This document shows, piece by piece, positions 1 to 9,307 of a stretch of 64,000 nucleotides of DNA (positions within the stretch are counted from its first letter, which is position 1; the number at the start of each line of letters is the position of its first letter). Made by a program: the position numbers and the translations under genes. The notes beneath the pieces are model-generated. The model did not search any database and was not told the DNA's origin. It saw only the letters and a program-made list of their open reading frames with translations. Origin of the DNA: Deltaproteobacteria bacterium (lineage in GTDB: Bacteria > Desulfobacterota > GWC2-55-46); contig JACRET010000005.1 of the NCBI GenBank assembly GCA_016218105.1, forward strand, positions 124,001 to 188,000, read 5' to 3'.

Positions 1-8
1 CCCTTATC

Positions 9-914
9 TTGAAGAAAGTTTGGATATCTCTCTTTTTAGCCATCCTTTTGCCCGCAGCCGCGCTCGGAGCGGCGGAGAGAAAACATGACCCCAGGCAGGA
101 CATGATCCTGGTAAAAGGCGGCTGCTTTGAGATGGGAGACCCCTATACGCAGGCCACCAGGCTTGACGGCGACCCCGATGAGAAGCCTACCCACACAGTT
201 TGCCTCAGCGATTACCATATCGGCAAATATGAGGTTACGCGCGGCGAGTACGAAAGATTCGTAGATGATACCGGATACAAGACCGAGGCCGAAAGGGGGC
301 AGGGCTGTTTCATCATCTACGGCGGCAGGGTCTGGTTGAACCAGAAGGACCTTTACTGGGAGCGGCTTAAGCAAGACGACGATCATCCGGTGGCGTGCGT
401 ATCCTGGAACGACGCCGATGAGTTTATAAAGTGGAAAAATAAAAAGACCGGCCTAAAGTTCCGCCTTCCCACAGAGGCCGAATGGGAATTCGCGGCGAGG
501 TCGCGGGGCAAGGTTTACAAGTACAGCTGGGGTGACGGGGGGCCGGAAGCAAACGTCGCCGATGAGGCGGCAAGGAAGGAACTGCCGGAAGTCTTCCCCG
601 AGTCAACCTATTGGAAAGGCTACGACGACGGATATGTATTCTCGTCGCCGGTTGGCAAATTCAAACCGAACGGGCTTGGCATCTATGACATGTCGGGAAA
701 TGTCTGGGAGTGGACAAACGACCTCTATGACGTGGATTATTACAAGAAGAGCCCGCGCGATAATCCCAGGGGGAATATGACCGACGGGTCCCGCGTAAGG
801 AAAGGCGGCTCCTGGGCCGATGACCGGAGGCACCAGAGGGTAGCCAACCGCAGCCGCTCGTTCCAGTTCCGCGCAAGGTTCGACCTTGGGTTCAGGCTCG
901 TGATGGAACCATAG
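9..914 (+). CDS. SUMF1/formylglycine-generating-enzyme-family protein, secreted (TTG start)
   Basis: Signal-peptide-like N-terminus; motifs GGCFEMGD, RLPTEAEWEFAAR, SGNVWEWTNDLYD, RKGGSWADD, NRSR, LGFRLV typical of the FGE-sulfatase domain. Confidence 0.9.
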   Translation: MKKVWISLFLAILLPAAALGAAERKHDPRQDMILVKGGCFEMGDPYTQATRLDGDPDEKPTHTVCLSDYHIGKYEVTRGEYERFVDDTGYKTEAERGQGCFIIYGGRVWLNQKDLYWERLKQDDDHPVACVSWNDADEFIKWKNKKTGLKFRLPTEAEWEFAARSRGKVYKYSWGDGGPEANVADEAARKELPEVFPESTYWKGYDDGYVFSSPVGKFKPNGLGIYDMSGNVWEWTNDLYDVDYYKKSPRDNPRGNMTDGSRVRKGGSWADDRRHQRVANRSRSFQFRARFDLGFRLVMEP

Positions 915-979
915 TTTTCAGAACCTGTTTTTCGGCTCGACCTGATATCCAAGGAATCTCCGATTAATTTATTGATTTG

Positions 980-1340
980 TCATTACGAGCGTAACGAAGC
1001 AATCTCTTTCTCTATTAAAATCCCCTCCCTCGATGGGAGGGGATTAAGGGGAGGATGAAGTAGGGCCCCCTCGAAGAACGGGCCGAGATGTGAATTTCAT
1101 TCCAGCCTGATAAAGCCTTTTTGCGCGCTACCGCGCGCTTTCGGGGTATTGGCTCTGCTCGCTGTCGGCTCTCTCCCTCCGATAGAACTAAAGCCCGGCC
1201 GTTCGCCTCCTTTATGCTCGCTACGCAATACCCCTGGTATTTTTTGAAGAACAAAGGCCTTTCCCCACCCAGCCTCTCCCCTAATGGGGAGAAGGGCTTC
1301 TTTATGTAGGGCCCGTTCCCCGAACGGGCCGGGAAAACTA
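980..1340. repeat. Composite intergenic repeat (family A)
   Basis: cccctccctcgatgggagggg, gggcccgttccccgaacgggcc; core ggggtattg...caatacccc at 1143-1234. Confidence 0.85.
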
Positions 1341-1368
1341 TAGGCAGATGAACTTTTTCAGCAGCCTG

Positions 1369-1409
1369 CCAAAAAAAAGGCTTGGGAGTCATCTCCCAAG
1401 CCTTTGAAT
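1369..1409 (-). terminator. Intrinsic terminator downstream of tRNA-Ala
   Basis: Perfect stem aaaggcttgggag/ctcccaagccttt followed on the minus strand by a T-run (aaaaaaaa on +). Confidence 0.8.
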
Positions 1410-1414
1410 TTTAC

Positions 1415-1490
1415 TGGTGGAGGGTACCGGGATCGAACCGGTGGCCTGCTGATTGCGAACCAGCCGCTCTCCCATCTGAGCTAACCCCCC
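1415..1490 (-). tRNA. tRNA-Ala, anticodon CGC
   Basis: Reverse complement GGGGGGT-TA-GCTCAGATGGGAGAGC-G-GCTGG-TTCGCAA-TCAGC-AGGCC-ACCGG-TTCGATC-CCGGT-ACCCTCC-A-CCA folds as a cloverleaf; the G3:U70 alanine identity pair is present; CCA is encoded. Confidence 0.95.
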
Positions 1491-1518
1491 TCGATTTTCA
1501 CTCAACTTCAAAATCAGA

Positions 1519-1545
1519 CCCCGCCTTTCGGGCGGGGTTCTTTAA
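1519..1545. terminator. Strong GC hairpin (ccccgcc/ggcgggg) followed by a T-rich stretch
   Basis: Inverted repeat visible at 1519-1537. Confidence 0.4.
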
Positions 1546-1631
1546 TTATTAACAAAAAAAAGAGAGAATCGCAAGCGTTAATTGAAAAATTATTCTGGAC
1601 TGGCCCGGATTTGCGGAAATTTTCATGCGGA

Positions 1632-2519
1632 TTATCGAAGGTACCCCTTCATCCCCTTCACAAACCCGGTGGGCTTTATACCGAACACCTTCCTCAAATT
1701 GTCCTCTGTGCTTACGTAATCACGCCTGAGCATCGTAACAAGGTCTCTCGTCAGCCTGGGCTTCGGCCTGAGGGCCTCGTAAAGCCAGCCGAGGAGATAC
1801 ATGACCGGGATCGGCACGGACGCCTTGTAGCGTCTCTTTCCGATCACCTCATCGATACTGTCCACCATCTCCTTGAAAGTCAGCACATCTGGTCCTGCAA
1901 GCTCATATGTCTTATGCCTGGTGTCATCCCTGTCTATCGACAGCGCTATGGCTCTTGCCAGGTCCCCTACATATATCGGCTGTATTTTATTATTGCCGCC
2001 GTCCGGAATGGGGATAAAGAGGTGTCTTTTCAATTCTTCGGCGAAGAGGTTGGTGAACCTGTCATTGGGGCCGAATATGACAGAGGGCCTGAAGATCGTG
2101 TACTCAAGCCCGGCCGCCTTTATCATTTCCTCGCATTCCCACTTTGACCTGTGGTTCGTGCTCGGGGCGTCCTTTGCCGCTCCAAGCACGCTCGTGAACA
2201 GAAACCTTTTTATCCTTTTTTCCCTGCAGGCGTCTACGATATTGCGCGTACCGTCCACATGGATGGATTTGAACTTGATTTTTTTTGTCTCCGTAAGGAC
2301 GCCGGCCAGATGAACGACCGTGTCTATTTCGCGATTTATCGCGTCAAATACCGACGCCCTCTCCGTAATGTCGCCGATGACCGTCTCGTTCCCGCTTCCT
2401 TCCAGCCCCTTGGCCTGTTCGAATGGCGCGATCATGGAACGCACGCTTTTCCCCTGTTTCGTAAGCTCCTTTACAAGATGCCTGCCGACAAAACCTGCCG
2501 CTCCGGTTACCAGTATCAT
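1632..2519 (-). CDS. NAD(P)-dependent epimerase/NDUFA9-like SDR (complex I-like)
   Basis: N-terminal MILVTGAAGFVGRHLVKEL Rossmann motif; extended/atypical SDR features. Confidence 0.85.
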   Translation of the reverse strand: MILVTGAAGFVGRHLVKELTKQGKSVRSMIAPFEQAKGLEGSGNETVIGDITERASVFDAINREIDTVVHLAGVLTETKKIKFKSIHVDGTRNIVDACREKRIKRFLFTSVLGAAKDAPSTNHRSKWECEEMIKAAGLEYTIFRPSVIFGPNDRFTNLFAEELKRHLFIPIPDGGNNKIQPIYVGDLARAIALSIDRDDTRHKTYELAGPDVLTFKEMVDSIDEVIGKRRYKASVPIPVMYLLGWLYEALRPKPRLTRDLVTMLRRDYVSTEDNLRKVFGIKPTGFVKGMKGYLR

Positions 2520-2783
2520 GATATACCCGTTCTTGATCCATCCTTGGGGTTTAATCGGGTGCCCGGCGGATTCCCGCCCTTTTAAGGGCGGGTCAAAGCC
2601 GGGCTATATAAAAGACAAGTACCTTGCCGACAATCCCTGCCATTTATGGCAGGGTAATTGAATCAGAATTGGGATTGTTCGCTTCGTAATGACATCTGTT
2701 TGAAGCAGCCTGTCAGGCCTTCGAACTCCGGATATTGCCGCGGGAGTTATTTATCTTTGGTTTGGGGATTGGGGCAGAGATTA

Positions 2784-2945
2784 TTTAACAGGCTGCTGAA
2801 AAACTCAAAATAACATTCAGGCTCTCAAAAAGTTCAAGATGCAAGGAGCTGAAAAATGAGGAATGAGGCGTACTTACCTTGTACGCCGCAATGACGAATT
2901 TTGAAGACGACGCCGCAGCTTGGGCTTTTTCAGCAGCCTGTTAAA
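2784..2945. repeat. MITE/REP-like element with ~20-bp terminal inverted repeats
   Basis: tttaacaggctgctgaaaaa at 2784-2803 and its reverse complement tttttcagcagcctgttaaa at 2926-2945. Confidence 0.8.
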
Positions 2946-2987
2946 CTATAGCCAAATTTCGAGGGCTGTCAACCGTGGGCATGCCGG

Positions 2988-3875
2988 CTAGTGGAGGTAT
3001 GTCTTCATGCCTTCCACAAAACCCGCCGGGGATATCCCGAATACCTTCGGAAGGGAGTTGTTGAAGGTGATATTGTCTTCTTCCAGCATTATGAGCGAAC
3101 CCCTGGTAAAAGGCGGGTTTGACATGAACCTTTCCATGAGGATGGCGTTTACGCGCATGAGAGGCATCGGCCCGTGGACTTTTATCCTTTTCTTTCCGAG
3201 GACCTCCGAGATCCTGTCTATGATCTCGTCGAACGTGAGAATGTCCGGCCCCGCCGCGTCGTATGTCTCGCCGATTGTATCGGGCCTTTTTATAGAGGCG
3301 GTCATCGCTCCTGCGAGGTCGGCCGCGAAGACCGGCTGCATCTTGTTCTTACCGTTTCCGGGGATTAAAATAACCGGGGAAAGCTTTATTAACGATGCGA
3401 ATGTGTTCGTGAACCTGTCTCCTTTGCCGAAAATGACCGAGGGCCTGAAGATAGTGTAATCAAGACTCGATGACCTGATCAGCTCCTCAGCCTCCCACTT
3501 CGTCTTGTGATAATCGCTCCTGGCGTTCTCCCGTGTGCCGAGCGCGCTGATATGGAGGTATCTCTTGACGCCTTTTTCCATGCAGGCCTCTACTACGTTC
3601 CTCGTCCCCTCGACGTGGGACTTCCTGTAAGTCTCGCCCCCAGCCTCAACGAGGATGCCTACAAGGTGCACGACCGCTTCCACGTCCGGGCCGATGGCGC
3701 CAAGGACGGATGCCTTGTCCGTAACGTCGCCCTTGACGAACTCCGAGCCCTCTTTAAGGATGGATACGGCCTTCGCGGGATCCCTTGAAAGGCATTTTAC
3801 CTTGTATGATTTTTTAAGAAGTTCTGCTATGAGATGCCTACCGACAAAGCCTGTGCCGCCGGTAATGAGGATCAT
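2988..3875 (-). CDS. NAD(P)-dependent epimerase/NDUFA9-like SDR (paralog of 1632..2519)
   Basis: MILITGGTGFVGRHLIAELLKK; same 295-aa length and collinear motifs with the neighbouring paralog (YTIFRPSVIFGxxDRFTN). Confidence 0.85.
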   Translation of the reverse strand: MILITGGTGFVGRHLIAELLKKSYKVKCLSRDPAKAVSILKEGSEFVKGDVTDKASVLGAIGPDVEAVVHLVGILVEAGGETYRKSHVEGTRNVVEACMEKGVKRYLHISALGTRENARSDYHKTKWEAEELIRSSSLDYTIFRPSVIFGKGDRFTNTFASLIKLSPVILIPGNGKNKMQPVFAADLAGAMTASIKRPDTIGETYDAAGPDILTFDEIIDRISEVLGKKRIKVHGPMPLMRVNAILMERFMSNPPFTRGSLIMLEEDNITFNNSLPKVFGISPAGFVEGMKTYLH

Positions 3876-4234
3876 TGTTTTTTTCCGAGAATGTCCCTGA
3901 TGGTTTGTTTAAGCTCGGTCAGGTCAGACGATTTTATGACGTAAGCGTCAGACGCCCAGGTGCCGAACTCGTGCTTGTAGTGCGGATATGCCGTACATAG
4001 TATTACCGGAAGGTCTTTCCACTTCTCTTTGACCCTCCTTAATACCTCAACGCCGTCCATGCCGGGCATCTTGATGTCAAGGAGAACCAGGTCTATAGTA
4101 TCGATCTCAAGTTTTTCAAGTGATTCCTCTCCGGAGGCGGCGAGTTCCACGTCCCAGCCCTCGTCCTCAAGCTCCTCCTTGTAAAGGAGCCTGAGCCCCT
4201 CTTCGTCGTCAACCACCAGAATCCTTTTTTTCAT
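3872..4234 (-). CDS. Response regulator, receiver domain only
   Basis: MKKRILVVDDEEGLR...DLVLLDIKMPGMDGVEVL; the ORF-track start (4276) is likely too early. Confidence 0.9.
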   Translation of the reverse strand: MKKRILVVDDEEGLRLLYKEELEDEGWDVELAASGEESLEKLEIDTIDLVLLDIKMPGMDGVEVLRRVKEKWKDLPVILCTAYPHYKHEFGTWASDAYVIKSSDLTELKQTIRDILGKKQ

Positions 4235-4297
4235 AAGGTCCCCTACAGAGTAACTTTTTTGCAAGGCCTCAAACAATTTGAGTAAGATTTTAAGCCG

Positions 4298-5497
4298 CTA
4301 GCCTTTTGTAAGCGGCAGGATAACCTTGAAAACGACCCCTATGCCGGGATTGTTGTCTACCTCGATAACGCCCCTGTGCCTCATAATTATGGAATTCGTT
4401 ATCGGCAATCCCAAACCGGTGCCATGCTCTTTTGTCGTAAAAAAAGGGTTGAAGATGCAACCCATGTTCCTGGGCTCTATGCCTCCGCCGGTATCAATGA
4501 ATTTTGCTATAGCGGAGTCGCCCTCACTGCATGTCGAAAGCTCTAATGTGCCGCCTTTTTCCATGGACTGTATCGCATTGACTATTAAATTGTCAAAAGC
4601 AATCTTGAGCTGTTCCCTGTCCGCCAATACCCTCAGACCTCCAGGGTGAAAATCCCTAATGACCCTTATACGATGAGATTGAAATTCGTCATCAAAGAAC
4701 CTGAGGGCGTCCGTGAATATATCATTTAAATCATCGCTTTTCAGGTCTACGGAGCTGTCTTTTATAAAACTTATCACACCGTCCATAAGCCGCTCGAGCC
4801 TGGCGGCCTCTTTTATCATCTGTTCGACATAGGCGTGGCTCGGTGAGTCCGCCCCTATATGCTTTTTAAGCCTTCCCGCGAACCCGCCGATGCTGATAAG
4901 CGGATTTTTTATCTCATGCGCGAGTGTCGCGGCCATGTCGCCCAGGGCCATCAGTTTCTCGGATTTCACGAGCAGCTCCTGCGCCTCTATAAGCTCTCTG
5001 TGCGCCTTTTCATTCCCCTGGATCAGCTCCGCGCCTCTATACAATACTGCTATTTGAAGCGCCGCTATACCCAGTACGCGCCTTTTGCCGGCCGGAATAT
5101 TGGGTTTCCTCCTCGATTTAAGGTAAAGCGCCCCTAAAAGCCGCTCCTTGTCTTTCAACGGGTATACAGCCGCATATCTGCAGCCCTGTATACCTTCGTC
5201 ATCCACGCCCTCCCATGATATGCCGGAGGCGTTCTTTTTACAGGCAAAAACCGGAGAGTTACTCCTCTTCGCCATGCCCGGAAGGCCTTCGCCCTCCCCG
5301 TACAGTTCGATTACCGGCCCTTCGCCTTCATGCGCCTTCTTTAAAAACGCCTTTTTCCCGTCATCCCAGGCATAGATAGCGCAGCCGTCAAAGGGAAAAT
5401 ACTCCAGAAACAGCTTCGCGGCACGCGCGAGCTTGATATCCAGCCTGGCGCCTGAAAAACAAAGCTCGGCTACTTGTTCTATTATATCATATTCCAT
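4298..5497 (-). CDS. GAF-domain sensor histidine kinase
   Basis: H-box LAHEIKNPLISIGGFAGRL, N-box FDNLIVNAIQSM, G-boxes DTGGGI / GTGLGLPI. Confidence 0.9.
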   Translation of the reverse strand: MEYDIIEQVAELCFSGARLDIKLARAAKLFLEYFPFDGCAIYAWDDGKKAFLKKAHEGEGPVIELYGEGEGLPGMAKRSNSPVFACKKNASGISWEGVDDEGIQGCRYAAVYPLKDKERLLGALYLKSRRKPNIPAGKRRVLGIAALQIAVLYRGAELIQGNEKAHRELIEAQELLVKSEKLMALGDMAATLAHEIKNPLISIGGFAGRLKKHIGADSPSHAYVEQMIKEAARLERLMDGVISFIKDSSVDLKSDDLNDIFTDALRFFDDEFQSHRIRVIRDFHPGGLRVLADREQLKIAFDNLIVNAIQSMEKGGTLELSTCSEGDSAIAKFIDTGGGIEPRNMGCIFNPFFTTKEHGTGLGLPITNSIIMRHRGVIEVDNNPGIGVVFKVILPLTKG

Positions 5498-5548
5498 GAC
5501 GGAACTCCGGAAGCGGAGCCGGAAACAAAAAGCGACATGGACGCGCCG

Positions 5549-6553
5549 TTATACCTTCGCGTCCCTCAGGAATTTTGCGGCCTCTTCGGGCGGCGTCGGA
5601 TTGATATAGAAACCCGAGCCCCATTCGAATCCCGCTACTTTAGTCAGCTTCGGTATCAGTTCAAAATGCCAGTGATAAAACTGCGTCGCCCCGTCCTTTA
5701 CCGGGGCCGCGTGCAGTATAAAATTATACGGGGGGTAATTGAGAACCTTGTCGATGCGTTTCAGCACGTCCGAGAAGATCGTAGAGAGGTTCTCGTAGTG
5801 GTGTTTCTGGCAGTTCTCGAAGTTCGATTCATGGACCTTGGGAAGTATCCATATCTCGAAAGGCGCTTTGGGCGCGTAAGGGGTCATCGCGATAAAATCG
5901 CGGTTCTCCGCCACCACCCTGACACCCTGCATTATTTCCTGCCTTATGATGTCGCAGAATACGCATCTTTCCTTGAAGTTATAATATTCGAGCGCCCCGT
6001 CAAGCTCCTCGGTGACCCTCTTGGGTATGATGGGGAGCGCGATGAGCTGCGAATGTGTATGTTCAAGAGAAGCCCCGGCGGCCTCGCCGTGGTTTTTGAA
6101 TATGAGTATGTAGCGTAGCCTAGAATCCTTTTTAAGGTCTATGATCCTGTCCCTGTAGGCCCAGAGGACTTCTTCGAACTGTCTGGCCGGTATCTTGGCC
6201 AAAGTATCCCTGTGGTCGGGTGATTCGATTATTACCTCATGCGCGCCCACGCCGTTCATCTTGTCATAGACGCCGTCGCCTTCCCTGTTCAACTCGCCTT
6301 CCACCTTAAGGGCCGGATACTTGTTTGGCACGACCCTTATATGCCAGCCGGCCGCGTTGGGCCCGGCTCCATTTTTTCTGTACGCCAGAACCTCCGGCGG
6401 TGTCTTCGCTTCGTTTCCAGGGCAGAAAGGGCAGAACCCCACCTTGGTGGCGGGCTGCGTAAACTCAAATTCGGATGGGCGCTTGCCGCGCTCGGTTGAT
6501 ATGATCACCCATCTTCCTACTATCGGGTCTTTTCTTAATTCAGGCATATTCAC
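5549..6553 (-). CDS. galT: Galactose-1-phosphate uridylyltransferase
   Basis: ELRKDPIVGRWVIISTERGKRPSEF; CPFCPGNE; HSQLIALPIIP; FHWHFE-like QFYHWHFELIPK. Confidence 0.9.
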   Translation of the reverse strand: MNMPELRKDPIVGRWVIISTERGKRPSEFEFTQPATKVGFCPFCPGNEAKTPPEVLAYRKNGAGPNAAGWHIRVVPNKYPALKVEGELNREGDGVYDKMNGVGAHEVIIESPDHRDTLAKIPARQFEEVLWAYRDRIIDLKKDSRLRYILIFKNHGEAAGASLEHTHSQLIALPIIPKRVTEELDGALEYYNFKERCVFCDIIRQEIMQGVRVVAENRDFIAMTPYAPKAPFEIWILPKVHESNFENCQKHHYENLSTIFSDVLKRIDKVLNYPPYNFILHAAPVKDGATQFYHWHFELIPKLTKVAGFEWGSGFYINPTPPEEAAKFLRDAKV

Positions 6554-6733
6554 CTTCTATCGTGATGGAATAATACAAACCCGGGTTTAACGGCATAAGC
6601 CGGACCGCTGCGTCCGGGTATTTGAATTGCTGGATTTTTCTCTCCTTGCATAGAGCGGACCCAGTTGGGTCTGCCTTCGAGCTTTCAAGCGGCTGTGTGA
6701 GATGGTCGGTGAAGTGATTTTTTGCGCGTTGGA

Positions 6734-7102
6734 CTAAGAGTTGGCCCTTCCTTTTTCCTGCTCTTCTTCTTCCTTTTTACATTCTATGCAGCAGGTGGTT
6801 ACTGGCCTTACCTCAAGTCTTTTTTCCGATATAGGTTCTCCGCATAGCTCGCAAATTCCGAAACTGCCGTCATCGATCCTCTTTAAAGCCTCGTTTACCT
6901 TCGTAATGAGTTTGCGTTCCCTGTCCTTGACCCGGAGGAGGAAATTCCTGTCCGTCTCATGGCTGGCCCTATCGGTCGGATCAGGGAAGTTTTCGTCCTT
7001 CGACTCGCTCATGCCGTTAACAACCCGCTCGGCCCCGCTAAGCAACTCTTCCAGTTTTCCGTTGAGTAAAATCCTAAAGTGCTCGAGTCTATCTTTGTCC
7101 AT
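6734..7102 (-). CDS. DksA/TraR-family zinc-finger transcriptional regulator
   Basis: C4 motif CELCGEPISEKRLEVRPVTTCCIECK plus coiled-coil N-terminus. Confidence 0.85.
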   Translation of the reverse strand: MDKDRLEHFRILLNGKLEELLSGAERVVNGMSESKDENFPDPTDRASHETDRNFLLRVKDRERKLITKVNEALKRIDDGSFGICELCGEPISEKRLEVRPVTTCCIECKKEEEEQEKGRANS

Positions 7103-7156
7103 AATCTCAAAGTATAACCGAAAAACATTATGCATGTAAATACTAAATTTTTCGGC

Positions 7157-7630
7157 CTACTCCCTGGTGAAAATACCGCTTTTTCCCCCGGTCTTTCTTA
7201 CCAGCATTATATCGGTCAGCACCATCCCCTTATCGGCGGCCTTGCACATATCATATATAGTAAGGGCCGCCACGGACGCGGCTGTAAGGGCCTCCATCTC
7301 AACGCCTGTCTTTGACGAGACCTTCGCGGTCGCGGTGATCTCTATGCCCGGGAGCTCCTCCCTGGGTTCGAATTCGACCTCCACGCTCGTGATATTCAAG
7401 GGATGGCAGAGCGGAATAAGCTCGCCTGTCTTTTTTGCGGCCATTATCCCGGCGACCCTCGCGACACCCAGGACATCGCCCTTCTTGACCTCGTTGGCGA
7501 GTATCAGCTCAAGGGTCTCTTTTTTCATAATCACCTTGCCCTTTGCGACCGCTTCCCTCTCCGTAACGTCTTTAGCCGTTACATCGACCATCTTCGCCTT
7601 GCCGCGCTCATCTATATGCGTAAGCCCCAT
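7157..7630 (-). CDS. moaC: Cyclic pyranopterin monophosphate synthase
   Basis: [55 protein letters not shown]. Confidence 0.95.
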   Translation of the reverse strand: MGLTHIDERGKAKMVDVTAKDVTEREAVAKGKVIMKKETLELILANEVKKGDVLGVARVAGIMAAKKTGELIPLCHPLNITSVEVEFEPREELPGIEITATAKVSSKTGVEMEALTAASVAALTIYDMCKAADKGMVLTDIMLVRKTGGKSGIFTRE

Positions 7631-7753
7631 ACCTTCCCCTTTTTAAAAATAATTAACAGATTGCTGAAAAATCCGGATTTTTAGAACTGCTTCCTTTGTC
7701 TGTGCGCCGCAAGTGACGATCTTTGATGCCAACGAAACAGACAGAATGTCAGA

Positions 7754-9307
7754 TCACTCCGCCTCGACTATCCTGCCGTCTTTTACCGTGAGGAGGAAGA
7801 GCTTCTTTACCGCCTCTCCCCTCAGATCAAATGAAAGGGAGCCTGTAGCCCCTTTAAATCCCCTTAAAGACCTGAGCCTGTTCTTCACAGATTCCCTGCT
7901 GAGCCCTTCTTTCTCTTCCCTGATCGCCTCGATTAGGATCATAGCCGCGTCAAAGGCCTGCGCCTCTATGACCCCCGGAGGCTTTCCATAAGCCTCCTGA
8001 AATCTCGACGTGAATTCCGCCGCCCCGGCCCTCGCGCTCCCGGCGAAGAATCCATCGACAAATACGGCTCCCTCGACGCTCTTTCCCGCAAGCTCGGCGA
8101 GCTTATCCGAGTGCCATCCGTTCGAGCCGAGGAGCTGGACGCCTTTTACATTGAAGTAGTCGAGATAAGGGGCTATAAGGCTTACGGCCTCATACGAATC
8201 CGGTATATATACGGCGTCTATCCTTACCGTGGGCTTGAATTCCTTTATCTTTCTCCTGCCGACGGAGGTCTCTTTTATCTGAATGCCGAAGACGCGCTTA
8301 AGGTCGTCGCTGAAGTCAGTCTGCCCCTGGGGATACTGCGCCTTCCTGGCTATCTCGCCTCCGCGCTTTTTCACTTCTATTTCAAAGAGCCTGGCCAGCT
8401 CCGTGCCGTAGTTATTATGCGGATAGACCACCGCGAACCTTTTATGCCCGAGTTTTATGGCGTACTCGGCTATGGCCTGCGCCTGCGCCGCCGGGGTCAG
8501 GAAATTCCTGAAGACGTATTCTCCGGCTTCAGTCACCCCATCTTTTTGCGACAGGGTAATGACCGGTATCTTTTTCCTCTGAGCGTGCTTCGCGGTCTCA
8601 AGGGCCGTGGAGCTCAAGAGCGGGCCTACGAGCCCACCGACCCTCTCGTTGGCCGAAAGCTCCTCTACCGTTCTCTCGACCGACTCAGGGTCTGACCCCA
8701 CATCCTTTACGTAGACCTCTACATTGCCGCCGCCCTTCTGCCCGAATACGGCCGCCGCCAGCAGCACCCCGTTTAAAGCGTCCTCCGCGAACTCGGTGTA
8801 GCCGCCCTTGAGCGGAAGGAGCACCCCTATGGCCGGGGATGGGCTTATGCCCAGATTAACCGGGTAATCTATTTCCTTAAGGAGCTTCGCGGCCTTTGCC
8901 CTCAGCTCCAAAGCGGCGTCTTCTCCGGCCGACACCGGCTCAAGGAGGGACCTGGCCTCTTTGACTCGCCCGGTATTATAGCGTACCGTACCGAGCTCAT
9001 AGAGCGCGTCGAATTTGAACTTTGTCTGCGGGAAATCCTGAAGGAGCTTCTGGTATATATCCGCGGCTTTGATGTATTCTTTCTTCTGGATGTATACGCG
9101 CGCAAGCCTCAAGAGCGCCTCGTCGAGCGCCGTAGCCCCGGGGTTCTCACCGATAAAACGCTCAAGCTCGTTTATTATCTTCTCTTCAGGGCCTTTTACC
9201 TCCAGCTCTTCAAAAATAACGGGCAAGTCCCTGCCAATGGCCTCTGGGGTGAACTGAAATAAAACCGCCGAAAGTAAAAAAGGATAGATCCATGCCTTGA
9301 ATTTCAT
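7754..9307 (-). CDS. ABC-type branched-chain amino-acid-binding-like / LpoA-like (penicillin-binding protein activator) lipoprotein-type protein with N-terminal TPR
   Basis: Leading hydrophobic segment, TPR-like ALLRLARVYIQKKEYIKAADIYQKLLQDFP, then a periplasmic-binding domain IGVLLPLKGGYTEFAEDALNGVLLA. Confidence 0.75.
   Translation of the reverse strand: MKFKAWIYPFLLSAVLFQFTPEAIGRDLPVIFEELEVKGPEEKIINELERFIGENPGATALDEALLRLARVYIQKKEYIKAADIYQKLLQDFPQTKFKFDALYELGTVRYNTGRVKEARSLLEPVSAGEDAALELRAKAAKLLKEIDYPVNLGISPSPAIGVLLPLKGGYTEFAEDALNGVLLAAAVFGQKGGGNVEVYVKDVGSDPESVERTVEELSANERVGGLVGPLLSSTALETAKHAQRKKIPVITLSQKDGVTEAGEYVFRNFLTPAAQAQAIAEYAIKLGHKRFAVVYPHNNYGTELARLFEIEVKKRGGEIARKAQYPQGQTDFSDDLKRVFGIQIKETSVGRRKIKEFKPTVRIDAVYIPDSYEAVSLIAPYLDYFNVKGVQLLGSNGWHSDKLAELAGKSVEGAVFVDGFFAGSARAGAAEFTSRFQEAYGKPPGVIEAQAFDAAMILIEAIREEKEGLSRESVKNRLRSLRGFKGATGSLSFDLRGEAVKKLFLLTVKDGRIVEAE

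Noticed and set aside
1015-1392. 125-aa minus-strand ORF, with a similar peptide (FFKKYQGYCVASIKEAN) in ORF 25317..25574
   Set aside because: Peptide similarity is explained by the family A DNA repeat; inverse copies and indels break the frame, so it is not a protein-coding family.
8111-8695. 194-aa plus-strand ORF
   Set aside because: Antisense to the periplasmic-binding-type protein, which is the convincing gene.
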